DNA of 55,343 nucleotides from Anaerolineales bacterium HSG25 (GCA_030377865.1 JAUCGA010000033.1:1-55343), one strand, 5' to 3'. Numbered from the stretch's first letter, positions 34,101 through 42,890 are shown. A program made the numbers and translations. The notes: a model not told the origin generated them from the letters alone.

Positions 34101-35959
34101 GGCTACAAATTCGTTGGTATCGTAATGGTATGCTCCAACCCACATTTAACAACTTCCAACAAATTCCGGCTCAATCGATTTTAGCCAGAGATCAGTGGCA
34201 GGTTGGGATTCAGTCGAGTAACGCGTATGGATTGAGTGAAGCCAAGCGCTCATCAGAAATTGTGGTGGGGGTCGATGAGAGCCAAATAGTTCCTAAAATT
34301 ACGAGTGCATACATCAACCCTTATGCACCTACCAGTAATAACGACTTAAAGTTGATTTACACCAGCAACGTTCCCTTAGGTGAGCAGACCCGTATTCAAT
34401 GGTATCGGAGTTATGTTGATGATGACGAAAATCATTTGCAACCGGGGTTGGTTGAAGAGGTTAGTAGTGATTTGACGTTTGTGGGTGAATGTTGGTATGT
34501 TGAGATTACACCTCATGACGGTGATCTGTTTGGATCTTTATACCGAACGAATCAGCTTTGTATCAGCTCTGGAGTGACAAACTCACGTCCGGTAGCACGC
34601 AATGTTCAGCTTCGCCCCCTGAATCCCGGTGAAAACGATCCGCTAGTATTGTCATACGACTATATCGACCCAGAGGGTGACTTAGAGAGCGATACCTCAA
34701 TTGAATGGCAATATTGGGATGGCTCAAGCTGGAAACCAGCCTACTTGCATAGCGGTACAACAAAAGTTCAAGGGGAATATACCTACCCCGGCGACAAATG
34801 GCGGGCTTATATCATTCCTCGTGATGGACTTGTTCATGAAAACACAGAACAGGCTTATATCTCTAACGAAATAATCATCCAAGCCGGTGTACGACTGAAC
34901 ACACCACCAGAAGCGATGGAAGTGCTTATTACTCCCGGTAATCCTCAACATGGTGATCCTCTAAATTTGTCATATATCTATTATGATTTAGATGGCGACT
35001 TGGAAGGGACGACATCGATTACTTGGACGAATGAGGGAGAGGAGATAAAGGCTTTACGGGGAGTTACCATTGCTGGAACTCCGGAAGATGAGGAGAGTGA
35101 ACCAGAATGGTGCGTGTCGATTGCTCCTCATGATGGGATAGATTATGGTAGTGCAATTGGGCCAATGTGTGTAACGATTACTGATTTACGACGTAATAAT
35201 CTACCCGAAGTTCGAGATGCTCATTTTGGGACAACTGAGCATCTAGCTACCAAACCACTACAACTGTTTTATAACTATGTTGATGCTGATAATGACCCTG
35301 AGGGAAAAACGCTTATTTATTGGTATCAACAACGGTATGGACTAAATTACATTGAGCATCGGCAAGAGTTTAATGGTTTGAGTGTCATACCATCAACTTA
35401 TCTCAACGAGGGAGATGAATGGCAGGTCGAAATATTAGCCCATGATGGTCAAGATGTAGGAGTTAAGGTAACAACCGAACAAGTCACCATCAAACAAACC
35501 CCTGATCCTGTATTTTTACCAGTGTTGATAAAGATGCCATACATTCCTCCTCCCTTAACCCCAACCCCGACTCCAACACCAACTTTAACCCCGACTCCCT
35601 CTCCGTACTGTAATCCGACTCTTGGTTATGAGGAGAACGATACTCTAAAGGATGCATGTGAATTAGAAAAAGGTGTCACCTATCAAGCTACTCTTGACGA
35701 TGAAAACGACATCTATTCAATCATCTTAACCGAAAGGCAAGAACTCGTTACTGAAGTTACTAATTATCTTTCAAAAGATGGTTATATATACTATTATGAT
35801 GGTGCAACTCATTTGGAAACCATTAAAATGGGTACAGATCATGCAAGGACATCTGATACACTACGTTTGACCTTGGATGCAGGGAAATATTATATTGTCG
35901 TAAATAGTAACCGTGAGAATGAATATCCCAATACAGAATATAGCTTAATTATCCACTGA
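31109..35959 (+). CDS. giant multidomain surface protein: LRR, Fn3, BACON-like repeats, repeated 'HDG' Ig-like domains, PPC
   Basis: This 1616-residue exported protein has a signal peptide ending VSARA near residue 40. A plant-like LRR region (67-185) follows, with CSWHGVTCSG and LDLSENNLYGSVP, then an Fn3 domain (204-304). Four BACON-like domains (about 307-694) each carry a NxGxGxLNWSA-type turn. A Thr-Pro linker (696-737) leads to six or seven Ig-like repeats with WxVxIxPHDGxxxG. A second Thr-Pro linker and a PPC domain (about 1504-1616) end it. It is probably a secreted or surface adhesin. A start at ATG 31142 would give a shorter, more standard signal peptide. It is likely co-transcribed with the phosphotransferase. 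Confidence 0.85.
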   Translation: MVKIDPKVWKLMLNIRYLSLHIIVIVIMSSILLFSPTVSARANESTFCLGVSEIPIAECEALVLLYNSTDGANWINNNGWLVNNTPCSWHGVTCSGGQVKILDLSENNLYGSVPDSLADLSAAYTITLASNRLTGHLPASLGSMPISYLSVAKNALDGEIPTSFAQIGKNGVFELGYNRLFVTDTSIITDLNNSTPNWQTTQTVPPTNLSAIPQSNNTMLLSWDPISYTSDGGGYVISYSTSSSTGPTLITTNDKLTSSHVVTGLLANTSYSFAIRSHTPAHTKQLNNLWSDYSAAISEITYNTVLAVNPTTMAFTGIDGSSTMLTSSLLIENVGNGMLNWSITNDTSWLYTSFISGTQSATPTVEADITGLSNGNYTSSITITSNGGDQVVLASLQVISAPVLAVSPTNLIFMAAEASTNPPPQTLIISNSNTGVLNWSANEAISWLSLSNNIGTAPSDVEAVVDTTGLTPGTYSEPINVFSTGGSKTVTATIVITANPILSLSQEEVTFETVEGNNYPPDQIVTVFNSGTGLLTWNATESSPWMLISPNQDNGRLAVSVSALRLAGGVYTTPIYISSNGGNKILTVTFTVRHDPILSLTPSTLSFTAYEGDDNPLLQSFIISNSGTGILNWSADITDSWLSMSPVSASAPSTVTVSVDSSGLTVGRYTSTILINSPLTRNSPATVSVYLNVLAQPTPTPTSTPTPTQTPTPTNTPTPTSTSTPTNTPTPTNTPQVLTNVPPVAQNLLIQPPQPHQDDNLLLDYDYFDANNDLENEDLTQIHWTLNGQLQPNLYNLKNIPREMTQINQTWCAEVIPHDGLKFGNVAGPVCVAITNSGNAAPEIRNLKITPLNPTDGDTLQLSYEYIDLHGDRFLSADAVPNKDDLSATANAEITEIRWYLRQEGQYTLQPALNNRQIVSDYYTHSGETWCVTVRPYDGINYGALTKPYCLTIQHQQRAIITSPQVLAVAISPTSPLSNTTLGVTYLMDSDESASSDGLQIRWYRNGMLQPTFNNFQQIPAQSILARDQWQVGIQSSNAYGLSEAKRSSEIVVGVDESQIVPKITSAYINPYAPTSNNDLKLIYTSNVPLGEQTRIQWYRSYVDDDENHLQPGLVEEVSSDLTFVGECWYVEITPHDGDLFGSLYRTNQLCISSGVTNSRPVARNVQLRPLNPGENDPLVLSYDYIDPEGDLESDTSIEWQYWDGSSWKPAYLHSGTTKVQGEYTYPGDKWRAYIIPRDGLVHENTEQAYISNEIIIQAGVRLNTPPEAMEVLITPGNPQHGDPLNLSYIYYDLDGDLEGTTSITWTNEGEEIKALRGVTIAGTPEDEESEPEWCVSIAPHDGIDYGSAIGPMCVTITDLRRNNLPEVRDAHFGTTEHLATKPLQLFYNYVDADNDPEGKTLIYWYQQRYGLNYIEHRQEFNGLSVIPSTYLNEGDEWQVEILAHDGQDVGVKVTTEQVTIKQTPDPVFLPVLIKMPYIPPPLTPTPTPTPTLTPTPSPYCNPTLGYEENDTLKDACELEKGVTYQATLDDENDIYSIILTERQELVTEVTNYLSKDGYIYYYDGATHLETIKMGTDHARTSDTLRLTLDAGKYYIVVNSNRENEYPNTEYSLIIH

Positions 35960-35969
35960 CGGAAATGGT

Positions 35970-36060
35970 GTAAAAGTTCAGTAAAACCACCCTAGAAACC
36001 CGATTTCTTTGAGAAATCGGGTTTCTGACGCTCTTTCTAGCGAGTTCACTGAATATTTAC
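35970..36060. mobile_element. R2 MITE-like element (91 bp)
   Basis: It begins GTAAAAGTTCAGTAAAACC and ends TCACTGAATATTTAC, flanked by AATGGT (35964-35969 and 36061-36066). It entered between the giant gene and its terminator. Confidence 0.9.
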
Positions 36061-36068
36061 AATGGTAA

Positions 36069-36123
36069 CACAGAATCAAAAAGCCTCCTGATAAAATATA
36101 TCAGGAGGCTTTTTGATTCTGTG
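36069..36123. terminator. Rho-independent terminator of the giant surface-protein gene
   Basis: CACAGAATCAAAAAGCCTCC and its complement form a long stem around a short AT loop, with T-runs on both strands. It shares its outer arms with the terminator at 730-782. Confidence 0.9.
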
Positions 36124-36129
36124 TCATGG

Positions 36130-36261
36130 AAGGGATGTTCAGTTCTAATCTATATGGACATAATTGTGACGCTACAAGCATCACTTACAGTAATTTTGCT
36201 GGAGATGAAACCGTGTAGGTCACGCTTGTAGCGTGACAAGATGGAGAACTGAACAGCCCTT
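36130..36261. mobile_element. R7 MITE-like element, copy 1 (132 bp)
   Basis: It begins AAGGGATGTTCAGTTCTAA and ends AGAACTGAACAGCCCTT, with the exact 9-bp duplication GTGTCATGG (36121-36129 and 36262-36270). The core stem is GTGACGCTACAAGC and its complement. Confidence 0.9.
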
Positions 36262-36270
36262 GTGTCATGG

Positions 36271-36416
36271 TTATTCCTGATCGTTGCGATTATGTAATCA
36301 CAACGGGCATTTGGCAGGTATACACCCGCCTGTTATGGGTAACGGGTACACACTCGTTACCCTCATGGAAATAGAATTTTGACACTCCGGTTTTTTACAA
36401 GTTCTGAAAACTGCTT
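36271..36416. mobile_element. R9 MITE-like element, partial
   Basis: It carries the GTTGCGATTATGTAATC and GGGTAACGGGTACACAC modules and the right end TTCTGAAAACTGCTTAAG. The left terminus is missing. Confidence 0.55.
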
Positions 36417-36458
36417 AAGCACTTGAGCTTGTTTTCTTTAGAGCCTGTAATTGCTCTG

Positions 36459-36845
36459 CTAACTCGTACCATTTCCTAAAACAGTATTAACCGCATTAAC
36501 CAGTTCTGTTACCTCAAATGGTTTTTGAACAAATTTGTCACCGTCGATGACAAAATCGCCTCGTTCTCGGTCATGCTCTGGATTTCTGGCTGACACAACC
36601 ACAACTGGTACTTTGGCTAACTCTTTATCTGCCTTCATTTGGCGATATAGTTGCCAACCATCAATGTCTGGGAGCATCAAATCTAAAAGTAATACATCGG
36701 GATTAAGATTCTTCAAGAACTCCAACCCTAACTCTCCCTTCCGAACTCCCATAACCCGATGTCCTTGCCGTTCAAAAATAAGCTGAATCAAGACGCTCAT
36801 TTGAGGATTATCTTCTATTGATAAAATTCGTGCTTGACGTTTCAC
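36459..36845 (-). CDS. single-domain response regulator (CheY-like receiver)
   Basis: This 128-residue receiver domain has all key residues: Glu11-Asp12 acidic pair, phosphoacceptor Asp55 (LLLDLMLPD), Ser85 (VVVSARN) and Lys108 (FVQKPF). There is no output domain, so it must act by protein contact or phosphotransfer. No histidine kinase lies in the window. It precedes the PHA locus by position but is transcribed separately, about 280 bases away. Confidence 0.95.
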   Translation of the reverse strand: MKRQARILSIEDNPQMSVLIQLIFERQGHRVMGVRKGELGLEFLKNLNPDVLLLDLMLPDIDGWQLYRQMKADKELAKVPVVVVSARNPEHDRERGDFVIDGDKFVQKPFEVTELVNAVNTVLGNGTS

Positions 36846-37044
36846 GTAAAAACCCTCTATGATTATTAATAATGAATGTAATGTTAAGATGTTAATTTGA
36901 TTATAACATAAAAACGTAGAGTTGCATTAGGAATTTTGGCCTGATTTGTTAAAAAGTTTTGGCGATTATTATCCTTAGTATATATTTATTACGATACTAG
37001 TCGAAAATTTTTCTACAGATAAGTCTAAGAAGGGTGAGTAGAGT

Positions 37045-37087
37045 CAAAAAAGGCCGGTATAGTTTCAAAAAACCATCCGACCTTTTT
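37045..37087 (-). terminator. terminator of the PHA gene cluster
   Basis: On the minus strand AAAAAGGTCGG pairs with CCGGCCTTTTT (one G-T pair), ending in a T-run about 40 bases after the phaA stop. Confidence 0.75.
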
Positions 37088-37125
37088 ATTATTGATGACT
37101 ACAATCTTTCATCAATACAGTTTAT

Positions 37126-38319
37126 TTACAACATTTCTACGGCTACAGCTGTACCACCACCAGTGCCGTGGCACAGGGAGGCAATACCACGTTTACCGCC
37201 TGTTGCGCCTAACGCGTTCAATAGAGTAACGATAATCCGTGCGCCAGAACAGCCGATGGGGTGTCCTAAGGCAATTGCACCACCATAGATATTGATTTTT
37301 TCATAAGGGACATTGAGACGTTTGTTCAACAGAACATTGTTTAGTGAGAAGGCTTCGTTATTTTCAAATAGGTCAAAGTCTTCAACTGTTAGGCCAAGTT
37401 TACCAACTACTTTTTCAATAGCTGGAACTGGAGCTTCCACAAAACGCCAAGGCTCACCAGCGGCCCAAGCAGAAGCCGTTAAACGAGCCACAGGACTTAG
37501 ATTGTGTTTTTCAACAGCTTCTTTACTGGCTAAAATAAGTGCCGCCGCGCCATCAGAGATTTGGCTGGAACTACCGGCTGTTAATAAACCGTCTCGACCA
37601 AAAGCCGCACGTAATTTGCCTAAGCTTTCCATTGTTGTTTCAGGACGAATTCCATCGTCAGTTTCAATCAGGGTTGTTTTGCGGCGTTTGGTCACTTCCA
37701 GAGGAGCGATTTCACGGGCAAAATCACCGTTTACTGTAGCGGCATGGGCATTTTTATGCGATAGGTAAGCGACGTTATCTAACTCTTCTCGGGTGACATT
37801 GTAGTCAGCCGCTAAGCGGTCGGTTTGTTTCCCCATCAAATCGCCTTCCATTGGATCTGTTAATCCTTCGTCAAGTAGAACATCTTTTATGGCGATAGGT
37901 CCACCAAATGCACTTAAGCCTAGCCCATATCGAGCTTGATATGGAATTAAGAAGCCTGTTTGAGACATGGATTCTGTGCCACCACATAATACCATATCCG
38001 CTTCCTCGGCTTTAATCATATAAGATGCGTTCATGGCCGTCATCATTGCAGAGGAGCAAAGCATATCAAGCGCGTAACCATCAACATCTTTAGGAATACC
38101 GGCTTTAATAGCGGCATGACGAGGAACAAGTTGTCCGTGTCCGTGTTTAAGAATGTTACCAAACGCATAAAAATCTAAATCGCCACCATTAATGCCAGCT
38201 TTTTCAACCGCGGCCTTCATGGCATGCGCGCCTAAATCAACAGGAGAGACATCGAGCAATGCTCCACCATATTTACCCATTGGGGTTCTTACTGCTGATA
38301 CAATATATACATCTTTCAT
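37126..38319 (-). CDS. phaA: acetyl-CoA acetyltransferase (thiolase)
   Basis: This 397-residue biosynthetic thiolase condenses two acetyl-CoA into acetoacetyl-CoA, the first step of 3-hydroxybutyrate polymer synthesis. The nucleophile is Cys88 in DMLCSSAM. The His motif is GGAIALGHPIGCSGAR and the second active-site Cys is in SLCHGTGGGTAVAVE. The substrate-binding ADMVLCGGTESMSQTG is present. It is the last gene of the PHA cluster. A 12-base gap separates it from the preceding helical-protein gene. AAGGAGAATT precedes the ATG. The paa or beta-oxidation type thiolase is an alternative, but context favours PhaA. Confidence 0.92.
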   Translation of the reverse strand: MKDVYIVSAVRTPMGKYGGALLDVSPVDLGAHAMKAAVEKAGINGGDLDFYAFGNILKHGHGQLVPRHAAIKAGIPKDVDGYALDMLCSSAMMTAMNASYMIKAEEADMVLCGGTESMSQTGFLIPYQARYGLGLSAFGGPIAIKDVLLDEGLTDPMEGDLMGKQTDRLAADYNVTREELDNVAYLSHKNAHAATVNGDFAREIAPLEVTKRRKTTLIETDDGIRPETTMESLGKLRAAFGRDGLLTAGSSSQISDGAAALILASKEAVEKHNLSPVARLTASAWAAGEPWRFVEAPVPAIEKVVGKLGLTVEDFDLFENNEAFSLNNVLLNKRLNVPYEKINIYGGAIALGHPIGCSGARIIVTLLNALGATGGKRGIASLCHGTGGGTAVAVEML

Positions 38320-38331
38320 GATAAATTCTCC

Positions 38332-38823
38332 TTATAGATCAGAATCCGTCGTGGGATTCTCTGTGTCTGTACTATCTTTGGTTGTTTCTTTTTCCGTTGT
38401 ACCCCAAGCTTTCATCCAATCGGCTTGAGCTTGAAGGGTTTTTTCTAAGGTTGTTCCCCATAAATCAAGGACTTTTTTAGCTTCTTCTTCTTGGCCTTTA
38501 ACACCTAAAAGAGATTGAAGGCTACGAATTTTCTCTTCTGCTTCCTCTAAACGATTACGAACAATCTCATATCGCTCTAGTAGTTCTAGGTAGCGCGATC
38601 GAGGAACCAACCCCATCATCCGACACCATTCTTCATACCCTGCTCCAAAATCATTAGGGTGAGTCATTGCACCGGGTGACATGAACCGAGTTATCCATTC
38701 GTTAAATTCATCAGATTTAGCCGTAGCTTGGGGAAATAATTTAAATAATTCTTGTGATTGCGTGGTGCCTTTGGCTGTTTCGGCCATGATGGTAAACCAC
38801 GCTTCCATAACTTTGGGATTCAT
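38332..38823 (-). CDS. PhaE/phasin-like helical protein of the PHA cluster
   Basis: This 163-residue, mostly helical protein has a central coiled coil (about 80-115, RYLELLERYEIVRNRLEEAE) and a C-terminal segment with LQAQADWMKAWG. The latter resembles FKAQTDWVNSFAG in the phasin-like gene of this locus. The N-terminal MNPKVMEAWFTIMAETAK also resembles an amphipathic granule-binding helix. I do not recognise a characterised homologue. Its place between phaB and phaA, and the shared Trp motif, suggest a granule-associated or synthase-associated structural role; that is inference. Confidence 0.65.
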   Translation of the reverse strand: MNPKVMEAWFTIMAETAKGTTQSQELFKLFPQATAKSDEFNEWITRFMSPGAMTHPNDFGAGYEEWCRMMGLVPRSRYLELLERYEIVRNRLEEAEEKIRSLQSLLGVKGQEEEAKKVLDLWGTTLEKTLQAQADWMKAWGTTEKETTKDSTDTENPTTDSDL

Positions 38824-38881
38824 TAAGATATTTTAACAAATAATCAATAGTTGGTAATTTTTTGTTATCAGCTACTGACTA

Positions 38882-39595
38882 TTAGGTATGTCGTCCACCA
38901 TCTACAGCCAAGACTTGTCCGGTTGTATAGCTTGACAATGTTGGGGATAAGAAAAAGGCCGTCGCCCAAGCAATCTCTTTTGCATCGGCAAAACGGCGCA
39001 TAGGAATGGTTAATTTGATTTTATCAACCACTTTGTCAGGAATTCCTTTTAGCATATCAGTAGCCGTAAAACCGGGCGCAACCACATTAGCCCGAACATT
39101 GTAACGTGCTCCTTCTAAACCAAGAGTTTTACCTAAACCAATTAAAGCGGCTTTGGCAGTGGCATAATTAGCCTGTCCAATATTACCATGCTCACCCACG
39201 ATGGAGCTAATCATCACGATTGCACCCTCTTTGCGTTCATACATCTTGGGGATGATGGGGTTAAAGGTGTTATAAACACCATTCAGGTTAGCGTCAATAA
39301 CTGCATGCCATTTCTCAGGAGTTAACCTAGGGAATAGACCATCTGCGGTAATCCCTGCATTGGCAACAATACCATAAATCGGGCCTAACTCAGCTTCTAC
39401 TTTTTCAGCAAAGGCCTGCATCTCTTCTAAGCTAGTCACATCACACTTATGAGCCAACGAACCTTTCTCTCCCGGTTGGCTACGATAGTTGTAAGCTACT
39501 TTCGCGCCTAAATCTTCCAATACTTCTACTACAGCGGCTCCAATACCTCGGTTTCCACCGGTTACAACAATAACTTTTCCTTCAAGACCAAACAT
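38882..39595 (-). CDS. phaB: acetoacetyl-CoA reductase (SDR family)
   Basis: This 237-residue short-chain dehydrogenase would reduce acetoacetyl-CoA to (R)-3-hydroxybutyryl-CoA with NADPH. The cofactor motif is TGGNRGIGA at 12-20, NAGIT is at 79-83, and the catalytic triad is Ser131, Tyr144 and Lys148 (QANYATAK). The PG motif and C-terminal GQVLAVDGG are present. FabG-type 3-oxoacyl-ACP reductase is the main alternative; the PHA context favours PhaB. GAGGTGTT precedes the ATG. Confidence 0.88.
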   Translation of the reverse strand: MFGLEGKVIVVTGGNRGIGAAVVEVLEDLGAKVAYNYRSQPGEKGSLAHKCDVTSLEEMQAFAEKVEAELGPIYGIVANAGITADGLFPRLTPEKWHAVIDANLNGVYNTFNPIIPKMYERKEGAIVMISSIVGEHGNIGQANYATAKAALIGLGKTLGLEGARYNVRANVVAPGFTATDMLKGIPDKVVDKIKLTIPMRRFADAKEIAWATAFFLSPTLSSYTTGQVLAVDGGRHT

Positions 39596-39726
39596 TGTAA
39601 CACCTCGATAAAATATTTTTGTATACTAAAAAAGGGAATCTAGTATCTACTTGCAGTTTACCAGATTCCCTATTTTTTTTGCAAATTTGGTGCTTAGTTA
39701 CTAATACTAAATATTTTATTAAAAAA

Positions 39727-40809
39727 CTATGCTCGGTTTTTATACCAATCTACAACAGCTGAGGGCATGGTTTTTTGTACCTTACTACTCACATACATGC
39801 CAATATGTCCAACTGGATAAGATTGTACCGTATAATCATCCGTCCCAATGTACTCTTCTAGGGCTTTTGTTGATGCGGGTGGGACAATCGTATCATACTC
39901 AGCATACACATTTAACACCGGAATTTTGATCTCACTCAGGTCAACTCGTTGCCCGTCAAGCTCAACCTCACCCTTAACCAGTTTATTACCAAGATAGAAG
40001 TCAGTCATAAATTGGCGATAAGCTTCTCCAGCTAAATCAGGGCTGTCAAAAATCCAGTTTTCCATACGGAGGAAGTTGGCGAGTTTTTTCTCATCGCCAA
40101 ACATATCACTCATGTTGAAATATTTGCGTAGATTTAGTTCAAATGGTCTTAGGTAAACAAACCCTAAGTTCATAAAGTCACCGGGGATATTGCCAAACGC
40201 TTCAATCAATTGGTCAACATCCATTTTACTGTCACCAACTGCATGACCCCAGCGATTGATTAAACTGTCGCCAACCGCAAAGTCAACCGGAGTAACAGTC
40301 AAAACGAGGTTTTTAACTTTTTCTTGGTGCAAAGCAGTGTAACATAGGCTAAATGTGCCACCTTGACAGATGCCCAAGATGTTAATTTTGTCTAAGTTAT
40401 GCCGTTCTCGAATTACATCGACACATGTATCAATGTAATCATTGATGTAATCATCCATAGTTAACCAACGGTCGGCTCGAGAAGGGTAGCCCCAGTCAAT
40501 CAAATATACATCAAGACCTAAATTTACTAGGTTGCGAATTAAGGAACGATTCTCTTGCAAATCGGCCACATTTGGTCGATTTACTAGCGCGTAAGAGATT
40601 AAAACCGGAATTTCAAATGGTTTTTCTACCACAGGTTTAATATGGTAAAGAGTCATTTTATTTTCTTGATAAACGACCTCTTTAGGTGCTGTACCTACCG
40701 CAATATCCTCTTCGCTAAGGTTGCCTAACGTTACCATGCCCTGCATTGCTTTCTGATTGAGTTCCATGAACTCTTTCATCATATCTAACTGAATTGATTG
40801 AGGGGTCAT
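39727..40809 (-). CDS. phaC: class III polyhydroxyalkanoate synthase, catalytic subunit
   Basis: This 360-residue alpha/beta-hydrolase-fold polymerase has catalytic Cys148 in the lipase-box-like GICQGG, Asp306 (AEYDTIVPP) and His335 (PVGHIGMYVS). These positions and the short length match class III synthases (A. vinosum: Cys149, Asp302, His331) rather than class I (about 590 residues). It elongates 3-hydroxyacyl-CoA into polymer together with PhaE. It overlaps phaE by one base (TAATG), giving tight translational coupling. AGGAGGTGAG precedes the ATG inside the end of phaE. Confidence 0.97.
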   Translation of the reverse strand: MTPQSIQLDMMKEFMELNQKAMQGMVTLGNLSEEDIAVGTAPKEVVYQENKMTLYHIKPVVEKPFEIPVLISYALVNRPNVADLQENRSLIRNLVNLGLDVYLIDWGYPSRADRWLTMDDYINDYIDTCVDVIRERHNLDKINILGICQGGTFSLCYTALHQEKVKNLVLTVTPVDFAVGDSLINRWGHAVGDSKMDVDQLIEAFGNIPGDFMNLGFVYLRPFELNLRKYFNMSDMFGDEKKLANFLRMENWIFDSPDLAGEAYRQFMTDFYLGNKLVKGEVELDGQRVDLSEIKIPVLNVYAEYDTIVPPASTKALEEYIGTDDYTVQSYPVGHIGMYVSSKVQKTMPSAVVDWYKNRA

Positions 40810-41975
40810 TAACTCTCACCTCCTTCCGGTTTTGGAGTCTCTGTTTTTGGAGTCTCGGTTTTTGCTTTTGTTGTCCGTTTGCGTGTCGTCGTACGACGCG
40901 TTGTTTTTGGTTTAGCTTTTACTGCCGCCAACTCTTTCTTTAAAGCCTCTACCTCTTGACGAAGTTCAGTAACAGTCTGTTGCATCTCGGCCATAGCAGA
41001 TGCATCACTATTAGTAGAAGCAGGCTGAACAGGTACAACACCTTTTTTCAAGGATTTAACTTCTTTACGTAGAAGGTAGATATTGCGATTTGCCTCATCA
41101 ATTTCACTGATGGTTGGCATATCATGGAAGCTGAGGAAGACCTCGTTGATTTCTCGTTGTTTTAGACGATGTGCGGTATTGCTATTTAACAAATTCCACT
41201 GAGCCGCAATATATTCATCTGTTTCAAACGAGGCAACGAAAATATCATCCGCTGTTTTTGTCCATAGGTCAACAAATTCGCGTAAGGTATGCAGAGGTTG
41301 TCCTTGTTGAGCTTTTTGGGCTAATTCTTGCATAAATCCTTCGTACGCTTTACCCAAAGTATTGCTCATTAATATCTGATACTCACTTGTTGCCTGCTCT
41401 TTTTTCTGCCATGAAACAAAACCTTCGGCCAGTTTACGGTTCATTTCGCGAGGTAAACCAACTCCCGGCATCTCTAGCAATCTACCAATTGTTCGGTCAT
41501 AAGTGTCCCAATATAACTGAGACCATTCAACCCCAGCCGCGCCACTATTGTTAAATGATTGCGGGGTATGTTGGATAAGCTTAGCCCACGGAGAGCCAAA
41601 CATTTCCCACTGTTTTATGTACATTTCCCATTGTTTACCCGCATCCTGAGACATTTGCATCCATTCATTGGGTAGTTGTAGCTGTTCTTGGAATTTGTTC
41701 ATAAAATTTTGCATGCTGGCTTGCCAATCTTGCCCCTGTTCCATCTGAGAGAAAATCGTCTGCCAACTTTGAGTAACAAATTCTAAAAGTCGCACGGTGT
41801 TCTGCTGACTTGCTTTAAACTGGTCCGCTACAAAACGCATATCAGGATGATCATTCTGGGACTCAAACAAAGAGTTGGCTGATACCATTTTGTACCAACC
41901 CTCCCACATGTCTTTTTGGGCATCGTTCCAAGCTTGAGACATTGTTCCAAGCTGTTCTGTCCAATCCATTGCCAT
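40809..41975 (-). CDS. phaE: class III polyhydroxyalkanoate synthase, PhaE subunit with Lys/Thr-rich tail
   Basis: This protein is about 388 residues from ATG 41975, chosen because AAGGACA precedes it; the longer frame adds an untypical hydrophobic leader. The N-terminus MAMDWTEQLGTMSQAWNDAQ and the Trp-rich helical body are typical of PhaE. A coiled coil lies at about 290-350 (MAEMQQTVTELRQEVEALKK). The C-terminal 40 residues form a basic Lys/Arg/Thr tail, then ETPK repeats, recalling nucleoid-binding tails of phasins such as PhaF. PhaE activates PhaC and forms the synthase complex. Confidence 0.9.
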   Translation of the reverse strand: MAMDWTEQLGTMSQAWNDAQKDMWEGWYKMVSANSLFESQNDHPDMRFVADQFKASQQNTVRLLEFVTQSWQTIFSQMEQGQDWQASMQNFMNKFQEQLQLPNEWMQMSQDAGKQWEMYIKQWEMFGSPWAKLIQHTPQSFNNSGAAGVEWSQLYWDTYDRTIGRLLEMPGVGLPREMNRKLAEGFVSWQKKEQATSEYQILMSNTLGKAYEGFMQELAQKAQQGQPLHTLREFVDLWTKTADDIFVASFETDEYIAAQWNLLNSNTAHRLKQREINEVFLSFHDMPTISEIDEANRNIYLLRKEVKSLKKGVVPVQPASTNSDASAMAEMQQTVTELRQEVEALKKELAAVKAKPKTTRRTTTRKRTTKAKTETPKTETPKPEGGES

Positions 41976-42131
41976 AATTAATTTTGTCCTTGTTTTGTAA
42001 TTATCAGTTAATAACAGGTACAGATAAAATATACAGCAGACAACCATTTTTGGGTTGTCTGCTGTTATAACAATTAAAAAATTGATTCTAATTCAAAACC
42101 TGTATCCTAAGTTACTAACGATTAGTACTGG

Positions 42132-42638
42132 CTATTTTTTTGCTTGAGCCGTTGTTTTCTTAATGGCTTCTTGTGTTTGTCCTGCAAATGAGTTAACCCA
42201 ATCGGTTTGAGCTTTAAAAGCTTGCTGTGCGGCATCTTGCCATGCTTCAAAAATTTTCTTGCCCGCATCAACATCAAAACCGGGTGTAGCATTGGCCGGT
42301 TCAACTTTTTTAGCTACTTCAAACCAGTTATCCCATAACTGTTGTTGCAATTCATTCCAGCGAGTACCCATTTCTTGGGATTGTTTTGCCCACTCAACAA
42401 ACTGCTCAGGAGCGCCTTCAACTTTGTTTAAGTTATCAACCCAAGCTTTCGACAGTTCGTTTTGGGTATTTAAGGCTTGGGTAACAGACCCTTGCCATGT
42501 CTCTACGGTTTTAGCCCATACCTCATCATTTTGCGTACCTGTTAAGTTTTGGGCGCTTTCAATCCAGTTATCCCATAATTTTTTTTGGGTGTCTGTCCAG
42601 CTACTAAGCATATCTTGTGTTTGTTTTTGCCAATCCAT
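42132..42638 (-). CDS. phasin-like protein related to the PhaE N-terminus
   Basis: This 168-residue helical, Trp-rich protein begins MDWQKQTQDMLSSWTDTQKK, closely matching the PhaE start two residues in. A WDNW module appears twice (KKLWDNWIESAQ and QQLWDNWFEVAK), suggesting an internal duplication. The C-terminus has FKAQTDWVNSFAG. It probably coats polymer granules or assists the synthase. The R8, R3 and R9 elements separate it from the next phasin gene. Confidence 0.75.
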   Translation of the reverse strand: MDWQKQTQDMLSSWTDTQKKLWDNWIESAQNLTGTQNDEVWAKTVETWQGSVTQALNTQNELSKAWVDNLNKVEGAPEQFVEWAKQSQEMGTRWNELQQQLWDNWFEVAKKVEPANATPGFDVDAGKKIFEAWQDAAQQAFKAQTDWVNSFAGQTQEAIKKTTAQAKK

Positions 42639-42673
42639 AATAATAATCCTCTTCTTTTAGTAGTAAATTAAAA

Positions 42674-42819
42674 GGCTATGGTCTTCGTTTCGGCTAACAC
42701 AACAATGAATTTAGAATACAACGAATATTGTTTGCACGTATCTTCCTTAATGCGGGAAGTTTTATTCGTTTTTTTCATCATTCGCTGTTGTGTTCTTGGC
42801 CCAAATGAAGATCAAGGCC
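42674..42819. mobile_element. R8 MITE-like element (146 bp)
   Basis: It begins GGCTATGGTCTTCGTTTCGG and ends AATGAAGATCAAGGCC, with the exact 8-bp duplication AATTAAAA (42666-42673 and 42820-42827). Confidence 0.88.
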
Positions 42820-42890
42820 AATTAAAATCTCAATATGTTAAAGATGAAACCTCGGCATTTATATGCTGAGATTTTTTGTAGTTGACTTAA

